DNA of 33,761 nt, taken from assembly GCA_025964685.1 (NCBI GenBank), contig JAOPYG010000084.1, positions 1 through 33,761 on the forward strand, read 5' to 3'. The notes below the pieces were generated by a model, which saw only the letters and a list, made by a program, of their open reading frames with translations, was not told where the DNA came from and made no database searches. Of this stretch, positions 8,538 through 15,293 are shown in pieces. How positions within the stretch are numbered: position 1 is the stretch's first letter; every line of letters begins with the position of its first letter. This DNA comes from Actinoallomurus sp. GTDB taxonomy: Bacteria; Actinomycetota; Actinomycetes; Streptosporangiales; Streptosporangiaceae. The position numbers and the translations under genes were made by a program.

Positions 8538-9149
8538 TCAGGCGGCCGACCGCCGGCGTGTGAACCACGCGGCGAGGATCCCGCCGATCAGGCCGAACAG
8601 GTGGGCCTGCCAGGAGATCCCCGGCTGGCCCGGCAGCGCACCGAAGATCATCGTGCCGTAGGCCACGGCGATCAGGACGGCGACGACGATGTCGAACAGG
8701 CGGTGCTCGACGAAGCCGCGGGCGAGCAGGTAACCGAAGTAGCCGAAGATCAGGCCGCTCGCCCCGACCGTCACGGTGCCGGACGCGGACAGGAACCACA
8801 CGCCGAGCCCGCTCGCCACCATGATGATCAGGCTGACCGCCAGGAAGCGCGACACCCCCCGCAGCGCCGCCAGGAATCCGAAGATCGCCAGCGGGACCGA
8901 GTTGGCCATGATGTGGTCGAGGCCGGCGTGCAGGAACGGCGCGGTGAAGATGTGCCAGAGCGAGTCCGTGTTGTGCGCCTGGATGCCGTAGTGGTTGCTG
9001 AGCGCGCCCTCGTCCGCGTAGTTCGCCACCTCCACCGTCCAGCAGGCCCCGAGCAGGACGAAGGTCGCGACAAGGGCGCCGACCAGGCGGGAGGCATGCT
9101 CGGCGAGTCCGTCGCTCGTCGAGCGCGCGGGGAGGAAAGCGTCTGTCAT
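8538..9149 (-). CDS. Rhomboid family intramembrane serine protease
   Basis: A 203-residue membrane protein with six predicted helices. The catalytic dyad is visible: Ser131 in VGASGLIFG and His183 in SWQAHLFGLIGG. The conserved HxxxxHxxxN region is at residues 74-83 (HAGLDHIMAN). Rhomboids cleave substrates within the membrane. The frame is open upstream, but the ATG at 9149 is chosen because a -10 box (TACCGT) ends 6 bases before it and the upstream extension is hydrophilic and antisense to the neighbouring gene. Its promoter is back to back with that of the MfpA-like gene. Confidence 0.9.
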   Translation of the reverse strand: MTDAFLPARSTSDGLAEHASRLVGALVATFVLLGACWTVEVANYADEGALSNHYGIQAHNTDSLWHIFTAPFLHAGLDHIMANSVPLAIFGFLAALRGVSRFLAVSLIIMVASGLGVWFLSASGTVTVGASGLIFGYFGYLLARGFVEHRLFDIVVAVLIAVAYGTMIFGALPGQPGISWQAHLFGLIGGILAAWFTRRRSAA

Positions 9150-9155
9150 GACGCA

Positions 9156-9161
9156 ACGGTA
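9156..9161 (-). promoter_or_regulatory. -10 box TACCGT, leaderless start of rhomboid gene
   Basis: On the minus strand TACCGT is followed by six bases and then the ATG at 9149. No Shine-Dalgarno sequence is present. Confidence 0.6.
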
Positions 9162-9185
9162 CGTCCCCCTGATGTGTCTCTGAAA

Positions 9186-9191
9186 TAAGGT
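9186..9191 (+). promoter_or_regulatory. -10 box TAAGGT, leaderless start of pentapeptide gene
   Basis: TAAGGT is followed by six bases and the GTG at 9198. The divergent rhomboid start is only 48 bases away, so the two promoters share one short region. Confidence 0.6.
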
Positions 9192-9197
9192 CGACCG

Positions 9198-9785
9198 GTG
9201 CACATCGACGGGGATTTCACCGGAGTGGACTGGTACGGCCGTGACCTGGGCGATGCGGTCTTCCGCGACTGCCGGTTCGTCGACGCCGACCTCAGCGAGA
9301 CGAGCACGCGGGGCGCGGTGTTCGAGGAGTGTGACTTCTCCGGAGCGAAGCTCAACGTCTCCACGCACGAGCGGACGGCGTTCCTGCGCTGCCGCTTCCA
9401 CCGCGCCTCACTGTTCGACGCGACCCTCGACGGCTGCAAGCTCACCGGGAGCGACTTCGCCGGGGCGACGCTGTACCCGGTCACGGTGAGCGGAGGTGAC
9501 TGGAGTTATGTGTCGCTGCGCGGGGCGCGGCTGGCGCGGGTCGACCTGTCCGGGGTCAACCTCGCCCACGCCGACCTGACCGAGGCGGACCTTCGCAAGG
9601 CCGTGCTGCACCGAGCCGACCTGTCCCACGCGCGGCTCGGCAAGGCGCGGCTCAAGGAGGCGGACCTGCGGGAGGCGCGTCTGGAGGGCGTCGACACCCG
9701 CGAGCTGGAGCTGTCCGACGTACGGGTGACGATGCTCCAGGCGGTCGTGTTCGCCCGGCATCGCGGGGCGATCGTCGAGGTGTGA
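9198..9785 (+). CDS. mfpA: Pentapeptide-repeat protein, MfpA-like
   Basis: A 195-residue protein built almost wholly of A(D/N)LXX repeats, for example FEECDFSGAKL, ADLTEADLRKAVLHRADLS and KEADLREARLEG. Such proteins fold as a right-handed quadrilateral beta-helix. The order of segments, including the ECDFSG repeat, the VDLSG run and the C-terminal QAVVFARHRG, resembles mycobacterial MfpA, a DNA-mimicking protein that binds DNA gyrase and affects fluoroquinolone sensitivity. The resemblance is judged from memory of MfpA. MfpA is usually encoded in a conservon with small GTPase genes; none is present here, so the role is less sure. It converges on whiB with a single base between stops. Confidence 0.72.
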   Translation: MHIDGDFTGVDWYGRDLGDAVFRDCRFVDADLSETSTRGAVFEECDFSGAKLNVSTHERTAFLRCRFHRASLFDATLDGCKLTGSDFAGATLYPVTVSGGDWSYVSLRGARLARVDLSGVNLAHADLTEADLRKAVLHRADLSHARLGKARLKEADLREARLEGVDTRELELSDVRVTMLQAVVFARHRGAIVEV

Positions 9786-9786
9786 G

Positions 9787-10047
9787 TCAGTGCCAGGCGG
9801 GCGCGGTGGGAAGCGGCTTGAGACGCAGGTAGCGGCGCTCCTCGGGCGTCGTGCCGCCCCAGATGCCCGCGGGCTCGCCCGCGCGCAGTGCCCAGCTCAT
9901 GCAGTCGGCGGTGACGGGGCACCCGGCGCACACCCGCTTGGCCTCCTCGACCTGCTCCTCGGCCGGCCCGGCCACGCTGACCGGGTAGAACAGTTCGGGG
10001 TCCACGCCGCGGCAGGCGGCCAGGTCCGTCCAGTGCTCGATGTTCAC
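9787..10047 (-). CDS. WhiB family transcriptional regulator
   Basis: An 86-residue Wbl protein. Four Cys that bind a 4Fe-4S cluster are at residues 12, 40, 43 and 49 (ACRG; VCAGCPVTADCM), followed by the GIWGG turn at 61-65 and a basic tail (PEERRYLRLK). Wbl proteins act in the cytoplasm, usually as partners of the primary sigma factor, in redox, development or drug-resistance control. The GTG at 10047 overlaps the stop of the upstream gene by four bases (GTGA), and its ribosome binding site GGAG lies inside that gene, so the two are translationally coupled. There is no AT-hook, so it is not WhiB7. Confidence 0.93.
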   Translation of the reverse strand: MNIEHWTDLAACRGVDPELFYPVSVAGPAEEQVEEAKRVCAGCPVTADCMSWALRAGEPAGIWGGTTPEERRYLRLKPLPTAPAWH

Positions 10048-10292
10048 GCGTGCTCCAGGTCGAACAGGGCGGCCACAGCCTCGGGTGGTGCGCTGTCGCG
10101 CCCCCGGGCCGGCAGCAGCCGGTCGATGATCCGTTGTAGTGACGCCTCGATGAGACCCAGGTGATCGTCGGCGAGGGCCGGCGCCCGGCGTGCGAGCCGG
10201 GCCAGCTCCGCGGCGACGAGTTCCTCGAGACGGTGGTCCAGCAGACGAGTCGGAGACACCAGCTCGGGCGATACGGTCACGGCCGTCTCCAT
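10044..10292 (-). CDS. Small protein resembling glutamyl-tRNA reductase dimerization domain
   Basis: An 82-residue acidic-to-neutral helical protein. Residues 23-60 (ELVAAELARLARRAPALADD, then IEASLQRIIDRLL) and the end EAVAALFDLEHA strongly recall the C-terminal dimerization helices of actinobacterial HemA (ADELARL...RRVVDKLL...ALRTLFDL). The catalytic and NADPH-binding parts of HemA are absent, so it cannot be a reductase. It could be a protein-interaction module. The ATG at 10292 follows a weak purine stretch (AAGAC); an alternative start upstream would run through the palindromic operator and is unlikely. It is the first gene of a two-gene operon with whiB. The function is unknown. Confidence 0.6.
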   Translation of the reverse strand: METAVTVSPELVSPTRLLDHRLEELVAAELARLARRAPALADDHLGLIEASLQRIIDRLLPARGRDSAPPEAVAALFDLEHA

Positions 10293-10299
10293 CGACGTC

Positions 10300-10329
10300 T
10301 TGACATGTTGTAGTACTACCAACTGTAGT
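10300..10329 (+). promoter_or_regulatory. Promoter TTGACA-N18-TGTAGT overlapping twin palindromes
   Basis: A perfect -35 TTGACA at 10300-10305 is followed after 18 bases by TGTAGT at 10324-10329. Both palindromes overlap the spacer and -10, so a bound repressor would block this promoter. It points toward the GNAT gene. Confidence 0.4.
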
Positions 10330-10334
10330 ACTAC
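10310..10334. promoter_or_regulatory. Tandem palindromic operator, two GTAGTACTAC boxes
   Basis: The self-complementary 10-mer GTAGTACTAC occurs at 10310-10319 and 10325-10334, 15 bases centre to centre. Read across both, the inner part is TACTAC-N5-GTAGTA. Dyads of this class are used by BlaI/MecI-type winged-helix repressors; the assignment is inferred. It lies between the divergent GluTR-like/whiB operon and the GNAT gene. Confidence 0.6.
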
Positions 10335-10356
10335 GCGCGGTCGTGTCAATGCGCTC

Positions 10357-10362
10357 TACAGT
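10357..10362 (+). promoter_or_regulatory. -10 box TACAGT, leaderless start of GNAT gene
   Basis: TACAGT is followed by seven bases and the GTG at 10370. This decides the start over the in-frame codons at 10343 and 10349. Confidence 0.55.
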
Positions 10363-10369
10363 GATTCGC

Positions 10370-10819
10370 GTGCCAACCGATGTGATCTTCCGCTCCGCCA
10401 CCGAGGCCGACCTGCCCGCCATCGTCGCCCTGCTCGCCGACGACGCGATCGGCGCCGGCCGCGAGGGGGAGTCCGACCGCTACCTGACCGCGTTCCGCGA
10501 CGTCTCGGCGGACCCGCGCAACCACGTGGTCGTCGCCGACATCGGCGGCGAGGTGGCCGGCACCCTCCAGCTCACCTACATCCCGGGACTCAGCCGGATG
10601 GGCGCCGAACGCGCCCAGATCGAGGGCGTACGCGTCGCCTCCACCCACCGGGACCGCGGCCTGGGCCGCGAGATGATCACCTGGGCCGTCGACCAGGCGA
10701 AACGACGGGGCTGCGGTCTGGTCCAGCTCACCTCGGACAAACGCCGCACCGACGCGATCCGCTTCTATGCCTCTCTCGGCTTCGAGTCCACCCACGAAGG
10801 CTTGAAACTGTCGCTGTAG
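10370..10819 (+). CDS. GNAT family N-acetyltransferase
   Basis: A 149-residue acetyltransferase. It begins PTDVIFRSATEADLPAIVAL, the usual first strand and helix of the fold. The acetyl-CoA-binding motif A is seen in IEGVRVASTHRDRGLGREMI (the RxxGxG/A signature) and motif B in RRTDAIRFYASLGFE. Transfer of an acetyl group to a small molecule or protein amine is expected; the substrate is unknown. The GTG at 10370 is chosen from the -10 box 7 bases before it and from the family N-terminus. It is divergent from the GluTR-like/whiB operon across the twin palindromes. Confidence 0.88.
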   Translation: MPTDVIFRSATEADLPAIVALLADDAIGAGREGESDRYLTAFRDVSADPRNHVVVADIGGEVAGTLQLTYIPGLSRMGAERAQIEGVRVASTHRDRGLGREMITWAVDQAKRRGCGLVQLTSDKRRTDAIRFYASLGFESTHEGLKLSL

Positions 10820-10946
10820 GCCCCGGCGGGCGGCGCGGGCCATGCGTCGGTCAAGGGTGTTCCTCGATTGTGTTGTCGGTGCCCCGGCACGGCGGTGACC
10901 GCTGAATCATCTGCCTCATCACCGGCGAGGCAATCGGGAGAGCCCC

Positions 10947-11534
10947 ATGGGGGACAAGGAGCTGTTCGGCGGAATCGAACCCACGTGGCGCGTCGCGGTC
11001 GCCGCCGAGTTCTGCCGGATCGAGGAGATCTGTTCGCGCGCGGCGCGTGCGCAGTGGGAGACCGTCACGATCTGGCGGTTCATCAACCTGGGGCTCGGCT
11101 CGACCGCCGTCATCGCGGCCGGCGTGGCCGGCAGCGTGGTGCTCGCCGGCGACCGCTTCCCGGTGATGGCCGGCACGCTGGCCCTGGTCGCCGCGATGCT
11201 GACGACCATCATCAGCATGGTCGGCCCCGCCCGCAAGGAGAACCAGGCGGTCGAGGCCGCGAAGGCCTACCAGTCCGCGGAGACGGCCGCCCGGCAGGCA
11301 CGGCAGGTCGACCTGCCCGGCCACACGTTCGCCCAGGCGCGCCAGAGCCTGTGCGACCTGACCGAGCGCTGGCACGCGGCCAACCGTACGGCCACGCCGG
11401 TGCCCCGGTGGGCGCAGCGCCGCGCCGGCCGCGGCGCATACGGTCACCGGGCCGAGGAGATCATGACCGACCGGATGAGCGAGGTCGTCCGCGTCTTCCG
11501 TGTCTCCCGGCGCACCGCCGACCAGGTGTCGTGA
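10947..11534 (+). CDS. SLATT-like two-helix membrane protein
   Basis: A 195-residue protein. An N-terminal helical part (CRIEEICSRAARAQWETVTIW) is followed by two membrane helices near residues 49-70 and 73-92 (FINLGLGSTAVIAAGVAGSV and MAGTLALVAAMLTTIISMVG). A long charged helix (AVEAAKAYQSAETAARQARQ) comes next, then a second helical segment. This layout is that of SLATT/DUF4231-type proteins, predicted membrane effectors of nucleotide-signalling immune systems, but no CD-NTase, SLOG or other sensor gene is nearby. The ATG is preceded by GGGAGAG. The assignment rests on architecture, not on a diagnostic motif. Confidence 0.55.
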   Translation: MGDKELFGGIEPTWRVAVAAEFCRIEEICSRAARAQWETVTIWRFINLGLGSTAVIAAGVAGSVVLAGDRFPVMAGTLALVAAMLTTIISMVGPARKENQAVEAAKAYQSAETAARQARQVDLPGHTFAQARQSLCDLTERWHAANRTATPVPRWAQRRAGRGAYGHRAEEIMTDRMSEVVRVFRVSRRTADQVS

Positions 11535-11591
11535 CCCCCCGCCGGCGGGCTCGCCGGCAGAACCTTCCGGCGACCGGGAAGGGCCGAGACA

Positions 11592-11870
11592 GTGCGACAC
11601 GCGATTCGGTACGACGAAGAGCTGCGACTGCTCGGGGAGCTGTGCAGGGAGCTGGTCAAACTCGGACTGGGCGTCGGTTTCCGCGACGCGCTGCCCGGGC
11701 TGACCGTGACGACCGACGTCCCCGGCGTGCCGCTGTACGTCTTCGTCAGCGAGTCGGGCACCGACTTCGACTGGCACAACGCGGAGATGCGTCATCCGGT
11801 CGGCGACGCGGCGGGCGCCGCCCGGCGCATCGCGGTGTTCCTCCGCGACCACCGCATGGGTCAGGGATAG
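11592..11870 (+). CDS. Small conserved-looking hypothetical protein
   Basis: A 92-residue protein not assigned to a family. It starts with a helix (YDEELRLLGELCRELVKLGL) and continues with strands that include TVTTDVPGVPLYVFVSES and a C-terminal helix (AAGAARRIAVFLRDH), a compact alpha/beta shape. The GTG at 11592 is preceded by AAGGG at 8 bases spacing. It follows the SLATT-like gene by 57 bases and may be cotranscribed with it. Its stop is 3 bases from that of the converging permease. Confidence 0.65.
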   Translation: MRHAIRYDEELRLLGELCRELVKLGLGVGFRDALPGLTVTTDVPGVPLYVFVSESGTDFDWHNAEMRHPVGDAAGAARRIAVFLRDHRMGQG

Positions 11871-11873
11871 CGC

Positions 11874-12746
11874 TCACTTCCCGCCGACACCGGCCATGCC
11901 CGCGACGAGCCAGCGCCGGGCGAACAGGTAGACGACGAAGATCGGCAACGCGGACAGCAGCACCGCCGCCATGAGTCCGGGGATGTTCGAGCTGAACTGG
12001 CCCTGGAAGTTGTACAGGCCCAGCGTCTGCACCCGCTGTTCGTCGGACTGGGTGAGGATCAGCGGGAACAGGAAACCGTTCCAGGCGTTCAGCGCGGAGT
12101 AGACGGACACGGTCGTCAGCGAGGCACGGCTGAGCGGCAGCGCGAGGCTCCACATCAGCCGGACCGAACCACTGCCGTCGATGGTCATCGCCTCGTACAG
12201 CTCCCTGGGCACGTCCCGGAGCGCGGAGGAGAGCACGAGGACGCTGAGCGGCAGTCCGAAGGCGACCGTGGGCAACACGATGGCGGTCAGCGAGTCGTAC
12301 AGGTGCATCCGCGTGATCATGAGATAGACCGGGATGATCGTGGCCTGCGCGGGGATCGCCAAGCCGGCGAGGAAGAGCCGGAACACCCCGGAGACCGCCC
12401 GGCTGCGCGACCGCACGATCGCGTACGCGGCCGGGAACGCGAGCAGCACGGTGAGTACCGCGCTCGCGACGGTGACGATCGCCGTGTTGATCAGGTAATG
12501 GGTGAAGCCCCGATCGAAGACGTCGGCGAAGTTGTGGCCGGTGAGATGGTGGGGCAGGGAGAGCGGACCGCCGTCGAGGTAGGAGTCGGTGGTCTGCAGG
12601 GCGTCCTTGACCATGAGGTAGATCGGCGTGATCACGAACGCCAGCCAGACGAGCGACGCGACGCCCGCCGCCCAGTTGGCCCGCCCGAGCCTGCGGCCGG
12701 CCGTCCGCCGGAGGCGGCCCGGTCCGCTCTGCCTGACGACGGCCAT
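11874..12746 (-). CDS. Sugar ABC transporter permease, MalG/LacG type
   Basis: A 290-residue membrane subunit of the second carbohydrate importer. Helices include 24-44 (NWAAGVASLVWLAFVITPIY) and the EAA loop lies at about residues 185-205 (EAMTIDGSG, then LALPLSRASL). The ATG at 12746 follows the MalF-type stop by two bases, so the genes are coupled. It is the last gene of a three-gene operon without an ATPase. Confidence 0.93.
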   Translation of the reverse strand: MAVVRQSGPGRLRRTAGRRLGRANWAAGVASLVWLAFVITPIYLMVKDALQTTDSYLDGGPLSLPHHLTGHNFADVFDRGFTHYLINTAIVTVASAVLTVLLAFPAAYAIVRSRSRAVSGVFRLFLAGLAIPAQATIIPVYLMITRMHLYDSLTAIVLPTVAFGLPLSVLVLSSALRDVPRELYEAMTIDGSGSVRLMWSLALPLSRASLTTVSVYSALNAWNGFLFPLILTQSDEQRVQTLGLYNFQGQFSSNIPGLMAAVLLSALPIFVVYLFARRWLVAGMAGVGGK

Positions 12747-12748
12747 CC

Positions 12749-13687
12749 TCAGATCCCTTCCAGCGTGCTGCGCATCTTGGCGAAGCCGGAGAACCGGACG
12801 ATGAGCATCGACAGCGTGGTGCCCAGCGCGACGAGCGCCAGCGCGATCACGCTCGCGTACCCCATCTGGTAGTCGCGGAAGGCGGTCATGTACATGTGCT
12901 GGGGCAGGATGTTGGTCGCGCCTCCGGGCCCGCCCCCGGTGAGGATCAGCACCGTCTCGAAGTAGGTGAGCGATCCGACCAGCATCAGCACCGACGACGT
13001 GACGATGGTGTTCCGCAGCTGCGGCAGTGTGACGTGCCGGAACTGCCGGACCCGCCCGGCACCGTCGACGGTCGCCGCGTCATAGAGCGACTTGGGGATC
13101 TGACGCGCCGCCGCCTGGTAGAGCAGCGTGTGGAACGGCACGAACTGCCAGGACACGACCACGATGATGCATCCCAGCGCCCCGCGCGAGCTGCCGATGA
13201 TGTTGCCGTCGGGAAAACCGATGGAGGGGCCGAACTTCGCGGCGAGCCCGAAGTTGGGATCCAGGAGTGTCAGCCACGTGATGGCGATCGCCGCCGTCGA
13301 CATGAGCAACGGCAGGAAGAAGAGCGAGGAAAGGACCGCGCGGTTGCGCTGCCGGCCCGCCGCCCACACGCCGAGCAGCAACGCCAGCGGGGTCTGCACC
13401 GCCCAGGACAGAACGGTGAGCACCGCGCTGATCCGCAGGGACTGCAGCACGGACGGGTCGGACGCCATCCGGGTCCAGTTGTCGAAGCCGTTGAAGGCCG
13501 GCGTGCCGAGGCCGTTCCAGGAGGTGAAGGACAGCACCGCGACCAGCACCAGCGGCAGCCCGGCGAACAGCATGAAGAACAGCGTCGCCGGCAGGACCCA
13601 CAGCACACCCGGCCGAGCCGCCCGGTCGGTGCCCTTCTCGGCCGCACGGACGCCGCGGCGCCGTGCGACCGGAAGCGCGGCGGTCAC
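12749..13687 (-). CDS. Sugar ABC transporter permease, MalF/LacF type
   Basis: A 312-residue permease. The GTG at 13687 overlaps the stop of the binding-protein gene by four bases (GTGA), which decides the start over longer readings. The first membrane helix is at about 28-53 (VLWVLPATLFFMLFAGLPLV). The EAA loop is at 203-222 (DAATVDGAG, then VTLPQLRNTI). It forms the channel with the MalG-type partner and should dock to an ATPase encoded elsewhere, plausibly the MsiK-type protein at 2839. Confidence 0.93.
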   Translation of the reverse strand: MTAALPVARRRGVRAAEKGTDRAARPGVLWVLPATLFFMLFAGLPLVLVAVLSFTSWNGLGTPAFNGFDNWTRMASDPSVLQSLRISAVLTVLSWAVQTPLALLLGVWAAGRQRNRAVLSSLFFLPLLMSTAAIAITWLTLLDPNFGLAAKFGPSIGFPDGNIIGSSRGALGCIIVVVSWQFVPFHTLLYQAAARQIPKSLYDAATVDGAGRVRQFRHVTLPQLRNTIVTSSVLMLVGSLTYFETVLILTGGGPGGATNILPQHMYMTAFRDYQMGYASVIALALVALGTTLSMLIVRFSGFAKMRSTLEGI

Positions 13688-15006
13688 TTCACCGACTCCA
13701 TGGCGGCGACGAACTGCTCGGGGGACTGCTTTCCGGCGAAGACCTTCTGCAGGTTCGACAGCAGCGGCGTCTTGAACTGCGGCATCAGCGCCTGGTCCCA
13801 CGACAGGGTGAAGCTCGGAGCCTTCTGCACCAGCTGGTAGACGTACCGCGCGAAGTCGGGCTGGGGAGAGGCGGCCAGCCGGGACTCCAGGCCGGTCACG
13901 GCCGGCACGTCGCCGGTCTTGATGAGCGCGTCGACGTACGCCGGCGCGGCCATCTCCTTCTTGAGGAAGGCGACCGCGGCGTCCTTGTCACCGGACTTGG
14001 TAGTGATCGAGAAGTAGTTGGTCGGGTTGCCGACCACGGCGTTGGGGTCGCCCTTGCCGCCGGCCACCGACGGGAACGGCGCGAACCCCAGGTCCTTCTG
14101 GGCGAAGCTCCGGTGCCGGTCGACCTGGTTGGAGACCTCCCAGGTGCCCATCAGGTGCATGGCCGCCTTGCCCTTGGCGAACAGCAGGCCGGCGCCGTCG
14201 TTGACGTAGTTCACCGAATTGAAGTTCGTGCCGAACGCGCCGCGGCCGACCAGGTCGCGGATCTGCTGCAGGGCCGCGGTGACCGCCGGATCGCGCCAGG
14301 CGCCGGGCTTTCCGGCCGCGATGTTCTCGAACACCGAGGGCCCGCCGGATCGTTCGACCAGGTACTCCAGCCACATCAGGCTCGGCCACTGGTCGAGGCC
14401 GCCGAGCGCGAACGGCTGGATCTTCTTGCCCTTGAAGAAGTCGACCAGCTTGAGCAGGTCGTCGTAGGTGGCGGGCGGTTTCTGGCCCTGTTCGGCGAAG
14501 AGCGACTTGTTGTAGAAGAGAACGACCGGCTGCATGCCCCGCATCGGTATGCCGTAGTACTTGCCGTCGATCTTCCCGGCGTCGAGCACCGAAGGCAGGA
14601 AGGAGTTCTTCCATGCCGTGTCGGCGGCGAGCTTGTCACTCAGGTCCATCAGCCCACCGGCCTGCACGTAGTTGCGGATGCTGCCGCTCCCCCAGTTGAA
14701 CAGCAGGTCGGGCGGGGTGGGCGAGCCCATGCTCACCCGCAGTTTGTCGGCGTAGACCGCGCCGTCGCTGGAGATCGGAAGCAGTTTCACCTTGCTTCCG
14801 GTCGCGGACTTGTTGAAGTCATCGACCGCGGTGTTCTGCACACGGTTCTGAGCCTGGTCGACCAGGACCCAGGCCTGTAGCGTCTTCGCGCCTCCCTTCG
14901 CGCCGCCTGGCCCGGAGGTTCCGCAGGCGCTGAGAATCGGGGCGGACAGGCCGGTGATCGCGGCCGCGGAAAGGAAGGTGCGGCGCGAGAGGGGCGACTC
15001 GCCCAT
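13684..15006 (-). CDS. Sugar-binding lipoprotein of ABC importer, Tat-exported
   Basis: A 440-residue family 1 solute-binding protein. The signal has a twin-arginine start (SRRTFL, Arg8-Arg9) and a lipobox LSAC with the lipidated Cys at residue 28. The mature part shows the family segments PPDLLFNWGSG, GIPMRGMQPVVLFYNKSLFA and AAMHLMGTWEVSNQ. It captures a sugar outside the membrane. The ATG at 15006 has a near-perfect Shine-Dalgarno AAGGAGGT. It is the first gene of the importer operon and is divergent from the LacI gene. The sugar is probably a plant-derived oligosaccharide, inferred only from the GH3 neighbour. Confidence 0.93.
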   Translation of the reverse strand: MGESPLSRRTFLSAAAITGLSAPILSACGTSGPGGAKGGAKTLQAWVLVDQAQNRVQNTAVDDFNKSATGSKVKLLPISSDGAVYADKLRVSMGSPTPPDLLFNWGSGSIRNYVQAGGLMDLSDKLAADTAWKNSFLPSVLDAGKIDGKYYGIPMRGMQPVVLFYNKSLFAEQGQKPPATYDDLLKLVDFFKGKKIQPFALGGLDQWPSLMWLEYLVERSGGPSVFENIAAGKPGAWRDPAVTAALQQIRDLVGRGAFGTNFNSVNYVNDGAGLLFAKGKAAMHLMGTWEVSNQVDRHRSFAQKDLGFAPFPSVAGGKGDPNAVVGNPTNYFSITTKSGDKDAAVAFLKKEMAAPAYVDALIKTGDVPAVTGLESRLAASPQPDFARYVYQLVQKAPSFTLSWDQALMPQFKTPLLSNLQKVFAGKQSPEQFVAAMESVK

Positions 15007-15059
15007 CAGGACCTCCTTGGCTGGGGGTGACAGAACGGTCCGAAGATGCGGGCGATAGA

Positions 15060-15069
15060 TTTTCGAAAA
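15060..15069. promoter_or_regulatory. Candidate LacI operator TTTTCGAAAA
   Basis: A perfect 10-bp palindrome with the central CG typical of LacI-family operators, 54-63 bases upstream of the binding-protein start and inside its expected leader. A second palindrome, TATCGATA, follows at 15071-15078. Confidence 0.5.
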
Positions 15070-15092
15070 GTATCGATATCTATATCTGCCGT

Positions 15093-15121
15093 ACCCTAGA
15101 AAAGGTCGGTACATCGGTCAA
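15093..15121 (-). promoter_or_regulatory. Promoter of sugar importer operon, TTGACC-N17-TAGGGT
   Basis: On the minus strand a -35 TTGACC (15116-15121) is separated by exactly 17 bases from a -10 TAGGGT (15093-15098). Transcription would start near 15086 and run through the operator-like palindromes. Confidence 0.6.
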
Positions 15122-15185
15122 GGCCTAATGTCGAACTCGTGAACTATCACGGTTCCATCGGCGCATTGGCCGGACTGGGACGTCT

Positions 15186-15197
15186 CGAAACTTTGCG
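15186..15197. promoter_or_regulatory. Candidate LacI operator CGAAACTTTGCG
   Basis: An almost symmetric site of the CGAAA-TTTCG kind, directly before a possible -10 (TACCAT, 15199-15204) on the lacI side. It would allow the repressor to control its own gene and the GH3 gene. Confidence 0.45.
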
Positions 15198-15293
15198 ATA
15201 CCATTCGTGATCACCGGGCTGGCGAAGGAGATCCACCGTGGTACGTCGAGTCGAAACCGGGGCGGTCGTACGCGGTCCTCGGGAGGGCGGCGC

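Noticed and set aside
10851..11852. 333-codon open frame on the minus strand
   Set aside because: It is opposite the SLATT-like and 92-residue genes; the plus-strand frames have ribosome binding sites and plausible membrane helices, the minus frame has none.
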